Origin: an uncultured Treponema sp.
Lineage (GTDB): Bacteria > Spirochaetota > Spirochaetia > Treponematales > Treponemataceae
Length of the DNA: 17,150 nucleotides
NCBI GenBank assembly: GCA_937885235.1
Contig: CAKZZK010000014.1
Span: 1-17,150 of the forward strand
Direction: 5' to 3'
Shown here: piece by piece, positions 7,297 to 13,230 of the stretch
How positions within the stretch are numbered: the stretch's first letter is position 1
Layout: every line of letters starts with the position of its first letter
Program-made: the position numbers and the translations under genes
Notes under the pieces: generated by a model
The model's input: the letters and a program-made list of their open reading frames with translations, nothing else
What the model was told of the DNA's origin: nothing
The model's database searches: none

Positions 7297-8133
7297 ATGC
7301 GCCAGTTTGTTGCCGAAGGGCAGCCCGATTCTGACGGCTGCCTTGTTGTGACGGGAAAAAAGTTTCATTACCTGAGCGCCGTGCTGCGGCTCTCTGTGGG
7401 CGACATGGTGTATGTGCGTCTGCCTGACGCTTCCCTGCAGCAGATGACGCTCTCTCGGCTGGATGCGGGGGAAAAGCGCATCGTGCTGACGATTGCGGGC
7501 GAGAGGGCTGGCGCTGCGGGGACAAACAGCGCCCTGCCTGTGCTGCGGGGACCTGAAATACCGCTGTGGCTCTTTCAGTTTGCCGCAAAGCCTCCGAAGA
7601 TGGATCTGATTGTCAGGCAGGCTGCGGAATGCGGCGTAGGGGTGGTGGTACCTGTAGCGGGATCGTTCTGTCAGGCAGGCTGTGTGGAAAGCGCGCGGAA
7701 GAAGGCTGCCCCCGATGACGGACGCTGGCGGCGCATCATCACGGAAGCCCGCGAGCAGAGCGGTTCCCCTGTGCAGACTGAGCTGAGCCCCTGCGTGACG
7801 CTTGCCCAAGCCTGTGCGCTGTGGCAGAAGCATCTGGCAGAGACGGGGGCAACAGGGCTTGCCGTGGCGCTGTACGAGCAGTGCGAGGGCAGCCTTGCCC
7901 TGCATGAGGCTGTCGCTCGTGCTTCTGCGGAGGGGCGCCCGCTTGCAGCTGCGCTCATGGTGGGCGCGGAAGGCGGCATTGCTCCCGATGAGATTGCATA
8001 TATCCGTCAGCATGGCTTTGTGCTCGTACATTTTGCTACAAATATATTGCGATGTGAGACTGCTGCCATCTATGGGCTTGCCTCCCTGCAGACGGCGCTT
8101 ACGGAGTTGGAGATATGGCAATTCAAAAAATAG
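7297..8133 (+). CDS. rsmE: 16S rRNA m3U1498 methyltransferase RsmE-like
   Basis: A 278-residue SPOUT methyltransferase that should methylate U1498 (E. coli numbering) of 16S rRNA with S-adenosylmethionine. The N-terminal PUA-like segment contains GKKFHYLSAVLRLSVGD. The knotted C-terminal domain carries KPPKMDLIVRQAAECGV, the SAM loop VGAEGG (222-227) and the closing motif ILRCETAAIYGLASLQ. The family usually has proline (GPEGG) where this protein has alanine A224. It is a little long, with inserts around residues 130-145 and 165-205. It begins four bases after the protease stop codon with no strong Shine-Dalgarno sequence, so translational coupling is likely. It overlaps the next gene by 19 bases. 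Confidence 0.9.
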   Translation: MRQFVAEGQPDSDGCLVVTGKKFHYLSAVLRLSVGDMVYVRLPDASLQQMTLSRLDAGEKRIVLTIAGERAGAAGTNSALPVLRGPEIPLWLFQFAAKPPKMDLIVRQAAECGVGVVVPVAGSFCQAGCVESARKKAAPDDGRWRRIITEAREQSGSPVQTELSPCVTLAQACALWQKHLAETGATGLAVALYEQCEGSLALHEAVARASAEGRPLAAALMVGAEGGIAPDEIAYIRQHGFVLVHFATNILRCETAAIYGLASLQTALTELEIWQFKK

Positions 8134-8852
8134 ATATCCTCGGTGTGCCTGTGCATAATTGTCTGCCGCAGGACTTTGAAGATGAAATTGTACGGTTGCT
8201 GGAAAAAGAGGGAGCTAAACAGATTGTGTTCCTGTCCGTGTGGGATTTGCTGCGGGCGCGGGGAAAGAATGACTTTGCTGAATGCGTGAAGAACGCGGAC
8301 TTGGTGCTGCCTGTGTCAAAAAGCATCCTGAAAGGGGCGAGGTTCCTTGGCCGTGTCATACCATTCCGTTGGAATCCATACGAAACCGTCATCAACATCA
8401 TGACGATACTGGAAAACCGCTACAAGTCCCTGTATCTCTTTGGAGGACGCAAGAAGACGCTTTCCGCTGCCGAACGCAATGTGCGGAAAACCTTTGCGAA
8501 TCTCCAGATTGTCGGGCGCTACGTGGGCTACTATCCAAAATCAGTGGAAAAGGACGTGGAGGAAGCCATATTCAAGGCTTCGCCGTCCCTCGTGCTCTTA
8601 AGCGAGGGGGTGCACGACGGTGCATGCTGGTACTATTCGCGGCGGGAGCATTTTAAAAACAGCATCTTCCTGTATTACCCCGATGTCGTGGGCATCTTCA
8701 GCGAGCGCAAGAAGCCTGTGGGAAAGAAGGCTTTTGACAAGGGGCAGGAAATTTTATCTGAAATTTTCCATAATCCGGCAAAAATCTGTTTACTATTTCC
8801 CTATATTTGGTATATACTGCTATTGCTATGGCATCGCTTATTTAAGAAATAG
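8115..8852 (+). CDS. Divergent WecG/TagA/CpsF-family glycosyltransferase-like protein
   Basis: A 245-residue protein with the fold signature of the WecG/TagA/CpsF family (GT26), which adds N-acetylmannosamine-type sugars to lipid-linked precursors at the inner face of the membrane. Recognisable parts are ILGVPVHN at the N-terminus, NADLVLPVSKSIL (55-70 region), LYLFGGRKKT followed by VGRYVGYY, and PSLVLLSEGVHDGACWYY, where active members have a G-x-P-K-Q-E motif. That motif and the usual residues after the conserved aspartate are altered, so activity or substrate may differ. The C-terminus is hydrophobic and basic (about 221-245), matching the membrane-binding tail of TagA. It lies in the operon with the protease, RsmE and the sigma-54 activator; the start has GGAG upstream. 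Confidence 0.75.
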   Translation: MAIQKIDILGVPVHNCLPQDFEDEIVRLLEKEGAKQIVFLSVWDLLRARGKNDFAECVKNADLVLPVSKSILKGARFLGRVIPFRWNPYETVINIMTILENRYKSLYLFGGRKKTLSAAERNVRKTFANLQIVGRYVGYYPKSVEKDVEEAIFKASPSLVLLSEGVHDGACWYYSRREHFKNSIFLYYPDVVGIFSERKKPVGKKAFDKGQEILSEIFHNPAKICLLFPYIWYILLLLWHRLFKK

Positions 8853-8871
8853 CAGGAGATTGTTTGTTTTT

Positions 8872-9969
8872 ATGGAGAGAGAAAAAGTTATTCTCGTCAC
8901 TGCCAACGAGTTGTTGGCTTCTTGGTGTCTGCACGAATTGCAGGCAATGTTTGACCTTGTTGTCGTTTCACCCGAGGACGGTAAATCTGCGCTTTGCGAG
9001 CATGACTGCACCTGCGTGCTGCTGGATTACTTCAGCTGCCCGATGGAGCTGTACTGTGCCATTCACTTCCAAAGGAAATACCCTGTCGTCATTTTGCTCG
9101 ATGATGCTGCCTCCCGCAGCCCCGATGTTTGCCGGCTCTTTGCAGATGCGATCTGCTTTAACACGGTGTCTCCTGCCCATGCGCTCCGCAAGCTTCTTGT
9201 GTCTGAGCTGTGCGACAGCTTTGTGCCGGACGGGGGCATGGAAACTTACGCTGGCATCACCGGAATCATGAAGCGCTTTGACGCGGAAATAAAGCTGGCT
9301 GCTACTACGGAGGAAACGGTCTTGCTGCTTGGAGAAAGCGGCAGCGGCAAAAGCTGGACTGCGAAGCGGATTCACGAGCTTTCTTCCCGGTCCCGTCAGA
9401 AGTTTTTCCGCGTCAGCGCGGCGGATCTGAATCCTTCATTGATAGAGAGCACCCTTTTCGGCACGACAGGCGGCGCATATACGGGCGCGGTCGCTCAAGA
9501 AGGCTATTTTGAGGCGGCTAACGGCGGCACGCTCTTTCTGGATGAGATTGGCGAACTGCCTTACGAGATGCAGGGCAAGCTGTTGAACGTGCTTGAAACC
9601 CGCACCTTCCGCAGGCTTGGCAGCTCGAAAGAATATGCCTTTGACGCCCGCCTCATCTTTGCCACCAACAAGGATCTTGAACGCTGTGTCCGAGAGCACA
9701 CATTCCGGCTTGACCTGTTCTACCGCATCAATCCGCTGTCAATCTGCGTGCCCTCGCTCCGCCAGCACCCCGATGATATTCCCCTGCTCGCCAACAAGAT
9801 TGCGGGAAGCAAGGGAAAAAGGCTTACGTCTTCAGCCCTTGAAAAGCTGCGCAGGTACTCGTGGCCGGGAAATATCCGCGAATTGGAAAACGTTATCATC
9901 CGCTCCTGTGTTTTTTCTCCCGCAGGGGTTATTTCTGCGGAGGATATTCGCTTTTCCTGTTACGCGTAG
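8872..9969 (+). CDS. Sigma-54 activator without DNA-binding domain, degenerate receiver
   Basis: A 365-residue bacterial enhancer-binding protein. Residues 1-115 resemble a receiver domain: D52 in VLLDYFS sits at the phosphoacceptor position, but the acidic pair near the N-terminus reads TAN and the conserved lysine region reads FNTVSP, so phosphorylation is doubtful. The AAA+ domain (about 128-355) is complete: Walker A GESGSGKS (154-161), the sigma-54-contacting loop GAYTGA (201-206), Walker B GGTLFLDEIGELP, the arginine-finger region FRLDLFYRIN, and WPGNIRELENVI. The protein stops at ISAEDIRFSCYA, with no Fis-type helix-turn-helix. It may act from solution, as is known for some naturally HTH-less activators. 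ATG 8872 is preferred over an upstream in-frame start inside the previous gene; AGGAG lies about 13 bases upstream. Confidence 0.88.
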   Translation: MEREKVILVTANELLASWCLHELQAMFDLVVVSPEDGKSALCEHDCTCVLLDYFSCPMELYCAIHFQRKYPVVILLDDAASRSPDVCRLFADAICFNTVSPAHALRKLLVSELCDSFVPDGGMETYAGITGIMKRFDAEIKLAATTEETVLLLGESGSGKSWTAKRIHELSSRSRQKFFRVSAADLNPSLIESTLFGTTGGAYTGAVAQEGYFEAANGGTLFLDEIGELPYEMQGKLLNVLETRTFRRLGSSKEYAFDARLIFATNKDLERCVREHTFRLDLFYRINPLSICVPSLRQHPDDIPLLANKIAGSKGKRLTSSALEKLRRYSWPGNIRELENVIIRSCVFSPAGVISAEDIRFSCYA

Positions 9970-10672
9970 CGAGCCCTGCCGCCTTGTCGAATATGTTTTC
10001 GAGATAGCTTGCTTCCCCTTCGCTGAGCGCAGCCCGCGAAAGTATGCCGCGCCAGAAGCGTTCCATATCCTGCCGTCCCGTGCGGCTGAAAAAGCCGATG
10101 GACTGGAGACTGTCTGCTATGGTGCTGACGGTCTCGTCAAGGCGGGAGAGCGGGATGGGGGTATAGCCTGCATATTCTTTCTGCGTGGCGCGGAAGAGCT
10201 GGTAGCAGATGACTTGGACGGCGTGGCTGAGGTTGAGCGAGGCAAATGCGGTGCTTGAGGGAATGGTGATGCCGCAGGTGCATTCCAAGAGCTCTTCATC
10301 GGTGAGTCCTGTGCGCTCATTGCCGAACACGAGCGCGACCTTGCCATTTTCCGTGGCGGGGGCGACGGTATCGGCAAATTCCTCGGGCAAAAGCAGCTTT
10401 CCTTTTCGCTTCTTGCCCCGCCGCCGAGTAGTTCCCGCGGCGCATACGCAGTCGGCGGTAGCTTCCGTGACGGAGGGGTAGAATGCTGCCTTGTCCCAGA
10501 TGGGGGAGGCATGGATTGCGAGGATTCGCACCCGCTCGTCGTCAAAGTCCTCCCGCCTGCCCACAATGCGCAGCGTACTGATGTCGCAGTTTGCCATAGC
10601 GCGGCAGACTGCTCCTACATTGCGGCTTTCTTCGGGATGCACCAGTACAATGATAATGTGTTGCAAATTCAT
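9929..10672 (-). CDS. TrmJ/TrmH-type SPOUT RNA 2'-O-methyltransferase
   Basis: A 247-residue protein with SPOUT family motifs: motif 1 HPEESRNVGAVCRAMANC, motif 2 VALVFGNERTGLTDEEL and motif 3 ASLNLSHAVQVICYQLFRA. The length and the C-terminal helical extension (about 165-247) resemble TrmJ, which methylates the ribose of position 32 in tRNA; the exact RNA target is inferred only. The start at 10672 (MNLQHIIIV) matches family N-termini; an in-frame ATG at 10690 would add only six residues and overlap the predicted -10 box. No Shine-Dalgarno sequence is present. The 3' end overlaps the converging sigma-54 activator gene by 41 bases. Confidence 0.88.
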   Translation of the reverse strand: MNLQHIIIVLVHPEESRNVGAVCRAMANCDISTLRIVGRREDFDDERVRILAIHASPIWDKAAFYPSVTEATADCVCAAGTTRRRGKKRKGKLLLPEEFADTVAPATENGKVALVFGNERTGLTDEELLECTCGITIPSSTAFASLNLSHAVQVICYQLFRATQKEYAGYTPIPLSRLDETVSTIADSLQSIGFFSRTGRQDMERFWRGILSRAALSEGEASYLENIFDKAAGLATRNRKSEYPPQK

Positions 10673-10732
10673 ATCGATATCACAATACACTATACACGCT
10701 TTGCTGTTTTTACGCTACAATACAGTATATTT
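10673..10732. promoter_or_regulatory. Divergent promoter region of trmJ-like and SDR genes
   Basis: This 60-base gap must hold both promoters. On the minus strand TATAGT (10689-10694) is a fair -10 box 16 bases before the methyltransferase ATG. On the plus strand TACAAT (10716-10721) is a fair -10 box 11 bases before the dehydrogenase ATG. Neither has a convincing -35 at 17 bases. The region contains the 10-base palindrome ATATCGATAT (10671-10680) and a 15-base element shared with the ATPase promoter. Confidence 0.45.
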
Positions 10733-11404
10733 ATGGAAGATTTTAATCTCTCGGGAAAGCGAGCCCTTGTCATCGGGGGCACGTCCGGCATTGGCTTTGC
10801 GCTTTCTTCCCTGCTTGCGGAAGCGGGAGCTGCGGTCTCTCTGGCAGGAAGGCACATGCCTGTGGCTGATTTTGCTTTCTCCTATCTGCCCTGTGATTTT
10901 GCGCATAACGGCGTGGCAGAGCTTGGCCGCCCTGATTTTGCCGCTGAGCTGGAGTCCTGCGAGCTTGTGGCTGTGTGTTACGGTCCTTTTGTGCAGAAGC
11001 CTGTGCATGAGACGACTCCTGAGGACTGGCTTGCGGTTTCCTGCCTTGACTATGCGCTGCCGGGCATTGTGGTGAGCGCGGTGCTTCCGCAGATGATGCA
11101 GCGGGGGGAAGGTTCCATCCTGCTCTTTGGCGGCACCCGCAGCGAAAATGTGCGTGTCTGCCGGACAAATGCCGCGTATCACGGGGCAAAGACGGCGCTT
11201 TCTGTCTTGGTCAAGTCCGTGGCGGCGGAATACGGGCGCTACAACATCACCTGTAATGCCGTCCTGCCTGGTTTTACCCGCTACGCGCCAAAGGGCTATG
11301 AGCTTTCGCCCGAAACAGTGGCGAGAGGCGGCTTGTTTCTCTTGAGCCGGCGGGAGATGAACGGCATCCTGCTCCCTGTGGACAGGGGCTGGGCTCCCGC
11401 ATAG
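10733..11404 (+). CDS. Short-chain dehydrogenase/reductase (SDR)
   Basis: A 223-residue classical-type SDR with a Rossmann fold. The nucleotide-binding motif GGTSGIG is at about 15-21, beta-4 is altered (VCYGPF in place of NNAG), the catalytic serine lies in ILLFGGTRS, and the YxxxK pair is present in AYHGAKTAL. NITCNAVLPGFTR and the closing NGILLPVDRGW are also family features. It is slightly shorter than the usual 240-260 residues because the loop after strand 3 is reduced. The substrate is unknown. The N-terminus MEDFNLSGKRALVIGG fits the family, so upstream in-frame codons antisense to the neighbour are not used. No Shine-Dalgarno sequence precedes it. Confidence 0.88.
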   Translation: MEDFNLSGKRALVIGGTSGIGFALSSLLAEAGAAVSLAGRHMPVADFAFSYLPCDFAHNGVAELGRPDFAAELESCELVAVCYGPFVQKPVHETTPEDWLAVSCLDYALPGIVVSAVLPQMMQRGEGSILLFGGTRSENVRVCRTNAAYHGAKTALSVLVKSVAAEYGRYNITCNAVLPGFTRYAPKGYELSPETVARGGLFLLSRREMNGILLPVDRGWAPA

Positions 11405-11416
11405 AGGGGGTTTTTG

Positions 11417-11491
11417 GTGAATACCTTTATTTATTGCCGCATTGTGCCGATATTCTATGTGGCTATTAATTTCACGCTGAGGAGGCTTTGA
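11417..11491 (+). CDS. Possible 24-residue leader peptide
   Basis: A short reading frame (VNTFIYCRIVPIFYVAINFT, then LRRL) starts at GTG six bases after GAGGGGG and ends seven bases before the STAS gene start. The peptide is hydrophobic with a basic end, like a single membrane segment. Its final AGG AGG arginine codons are themselves the Shine-Dalgarno sequence of the STAS gene, so ribosomes reading it would cover that site. It may be chance; nothing beyond position and start signals supports it. Confidence 0.25.
   Translation: MNTFIYCRIVPIFYVAINFTLRRL
11442..11469 (+). promoter_or_regulatory. Possible promoter of the STAS gene
   Basis: TTGTGC (11442-11447), 16 bases, then TATTAA (11464-11469) gives a moderate sigma-70 match with a start near 11476. 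This would leave a ~20-base leader including AGGAGG at 11480-11485. The spacing of that Shine-Dalgarno sequence to the ATG (12 bases) is long. Confidence 0.35.
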
Positions 11492-11497
11492 AACAGA

Positions 11498-12043
11498 ATG
11501 ATTGATAACAGTATTGTACAGGGCTTTTTAGAGGATAAAGACGACAGTCTCAAGATAAATTTGGAAAAAGTCCAAGAGGCAAAAAACTGCATCATCGTGA
11601 ATTTGAATGGCTATGTCGATGGATATAATGTTGCTTATTTTCAGAAGCAGGTAGGAAAAATAATCAACAGCGGTTTTGTTAATATCATTTTTAACTGCTA
11701 TAATTTGAACTATGTTGCTTCCACGGGGATTGGCTCTTTTACGGATTTCCTTAAACTGGTCAAGAACAAGGGCGGCGATGTGCTGATGATGAATGTGCAG
11801 CCCAAGGTCTACGAGGTTTTCCAGCTTCTCGGCTTCAGTCAGTTTTTTACGTTCAAGGAAAACTTGAAGGATTCCGTTGACTATTTCAAGAAGAAAGAGG
11901 ACAGCGGGAGCGTTTTCCCAAAGATTGTGCTCTGCCCGGTGTGTTCTCACCGTTTGAAGGCGGTGAAAGTGGGGCGTTTCCGTTGCTCTGAATGCAAAGC
12001 GGTGATTGCAATAGACAAGGAAGGCGGTATCTCTTTGGGCTAA
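11498..12043 (+). CDS. STAS-domain anti-sigma antagonist-like protein with zinc ribbon
   Basis: A 181-residue cytoplasmic protein. Residues ~20-125 form a STAS domain of the SpoIIAA/RsbV kind: IIVNLNGYVDGYNVAYF, then the switch loop YVASTGIGSF, where T76 aligns with the serine phosphorylated by anti-sigma kinases. The usual aspartate two residues earlier is alanine here. A C-terminal zinc ribbon follows, with CPVC (C146, C149) and CSEC (C163, C166). STAS-only antagonists are ~110 residues, so the ribbon is an added module of unknown partner. No RsbW-like kinase or PP2C phosphatase gene is adjacent, so the partner must lie elsewhere. It could instead be a structural regulator without phospho-switching. 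Confidence 0.8.
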   Translation: MIDNSIVQGFLEDKDDSLKINLEKVQEAKNCIIVNLNGYVDGYNVAYFQKQVGKIINSGFVNIIFNCYNLNYVASTGIGSFTDFLKLVKNKGGDVLMMNVQPKVYEVFQLLGFSQFFTFKENLKDSVDYFKKKEDSGSVFPKIVLCPVCSHRLKAVKVGRFRCSECKAVIAIDKEGGISLG

Positions 12044-12065
12044 GCGTGTGGTGTCATTGTTTACT

Positions 12066-12199
12066 TGTGGAAAACTTGTAAAAAAATGAAGCGAATTTGC
12101 TTATAATAGGTGGAGATTGTTTTTTATCTCTTGATAATACATAGATTTGGTGCTCGTAACCACGGCTGTGGAACATATTGTGCGAAAGCCTGTGGATAA
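12066..12199. promoter_or_regulatory. Cluster of DnaA-box-like TGTGGAnAA sites
   Basis: Three sites in the same orientation lie before the membrane-protein operon: TGTGGAAAA (12066-12074, one mismatch to the consensus TGTGGATAA), TGTGGAACA (12167-12175, two mismatches) and TGTGGATAA (12191-12199, exact). The last two are 24 bases apart and both lie in the predicted leader. No replication gene is nearby, so an origin is unlikely. DnaA-linked transcription control or chance are the alternatives. Confidence 0.35.
12102..12107 (+). promoter_or_regulatory. -10 box of the membrane-protein/amylase operon
   Basis: A perfect TATAAT follows the STAS gene by 58 bases. The best -35 candidate, TTGTAA (12076-12081), is 20 bases away, which is too long, so the promoter may need an activator or be weak. 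It would give a leader of about 115 bases before the first gene at 12229. Confidence 0.5.
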
Positions 12200-12228
12200 C
12201 GTATGTCGGATTGTTGTGGGTGGAGAAG

Positions 12229-13230
12229 ATGAAGAAAGGCTTGTTGTCGTCAGTTTTTTTGCTGGTTTACTATATAGGCATCTGTGCGGTGCTGATCTGT
12301 GCTCTTGCCACGCTGTATATGATTTATACTCTGTGCAGCAGCTTAGTTGCAGGGCAGGTGCTGTCTTTTGATTTGCAGCTCTTCCTGTCGGGCTTGCTCT
12401 ATTTTGCGCCCTTGGTATTGGTCTTCGGTGCCTTGCTGATGGTGCTCTTTTTTATCCGCCATCCGGTTTCTTCGATAATACCATTGATTGTTTACTGCCT
12501 CATTTATGCCTCTTCGTGGTTTTTTGTCATCCCGCAGTTGGTGCGCATGAATATCTCTTTTAAGGAAAAGCTTGTCGGTGAACGGGAAGTGATAAAGCCC
12601 TCTGCCGGATATTTCAGGCGCATGGGCTCTGCTATTTTTTATTATTCTTCTGTCGGAGAAGAAGACAGCCTTGTTTCCGGAGTGGGTGTTGACACCACGG
12701 CGACAAACAACAAGGTGTATGTTTTCAGCAATCTGGACTTTTCCCCTGAAAATGGCGGCTTTTCCGACTCCCTCATCTTGGATACTCTGGAAATGCCCCC
12801 CGCGCTTTCCCTGCTTGTATCGCGGGGAAGCCTTTTATGGACTATCTTCAATAGATGCGCCTCGGGCTCTTTTATCGGCTGGCTTTGCTTTGCCTCTTTA
12901 GGGCTTGCTTTGCTCGGCGTGTGTGGCTTGCGGAAGCTGTCCGTATGGCGGCTTGTGAACGTCCTCTTTGCCTTGATAGCAACAGGGGGAATCATCACCT
13001 TCAACGTGATAGGCTATACAAACCATGCCTTTGTGCAAATGGAAAACTCGCTCATCACGTCTATGGGGGCAGTGCCTTTCATCAAAAGGATTTCAACGGT
13101 GGGGAATCCTTTGGTCATCTTGGGGAATATCCTTGCATTCGTCATCCTTGTCGTTATTGGCATCGTACTGGGCGGCAGGCATCGTTTTGAACTGGCGCAA
13201 CATGCTGCTGAAGAAGAGGAATTTGTATGA
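12229..13230 (+). CDS. Membrane protein with LptF/LptG-like 3+3 topology
   Basis: A 333-residue protein with hydrophobic segments at about 8-33, 51-76, 82-102, 213-234, 242-263 and 293-315, and a central soluble region of ~110 residues (103-212) predicted to face the periplasm by the positive-inside rule. Three plus three helices around a periplasmic domain is the layout of LptF/LptG, the permease partners of lipopolysaccharide export. Sequence similarity to that family is weak here, so this rests mainly on topology and on its partner gene. The start at 12229 has GGAG five bases upstream; an in-frame ATG at 12178 would add 17 residues without a site. It overlaps the next gene by four bases (ATGA). 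It could also be an unrelated membrane protein. Confidence 0.6.
   Translation: MKKGLLSSVFLLVYYIGICAVLICALATLYMIYTLCSSLVAGQVLSFDLQLFLSGLLYFAPLVLVFGALLMVLFFIRHPVSSIIPLIVYCLIYASSWFFVIPQLVRMNISFKEKLVGEREVIKPSAGYFRRMGSAIFYYSSVGEEDSLVSGVGVDTTATNNKVYVFSNLDFSPENGGFSDSLILDTLEMPPALSLLVSRGSLLWTIFNRCASGSFIGWLCFASLGLALLGVCGLRKLSVWRLVNVLFALIATGGIITFNVIGYTNHAFVQMENSLITSMGAVPFIKRISTVGNPLVILGNILAFVILVVIGIVLGGRHRFELAQHAAEEEEFV

Noticed and set aside
6147..7298. Long minus-strand reading frame of 383 codons opposite the S41 protease
   Set aside because: It is antisense to a protease with intact catalytic motifs; its own translation has no recognisable domain and no start signals.
7243..8121. Minus-strand reading frame of 292 codons opposite rsmE
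   Set aside because: It is arginine/histidine/proline-rich shadow translation opposite a clear SPOUT methyltransferase.
8620..8871. N-terminal extension of the sigma-54 activator
   Set aside because: It would overlap most of the end of the WecG/TagA-like gene in another frame and adds no domain; the receiver-like fold begins right after ATG 8872.
10511..10732. N-terminal extension of the SDR gene
   Set aside because: The extra codons are antisense to the TrmJ-like gene and cross its promoter; the SDR family N-terminus begins at 10733.
12066..12199. Replication origin
   Set aside because: There are DnaA-box-like sites but no dnaA, dnaN or other replication gene and no AT-rich repeat array, so an origin is not supported.
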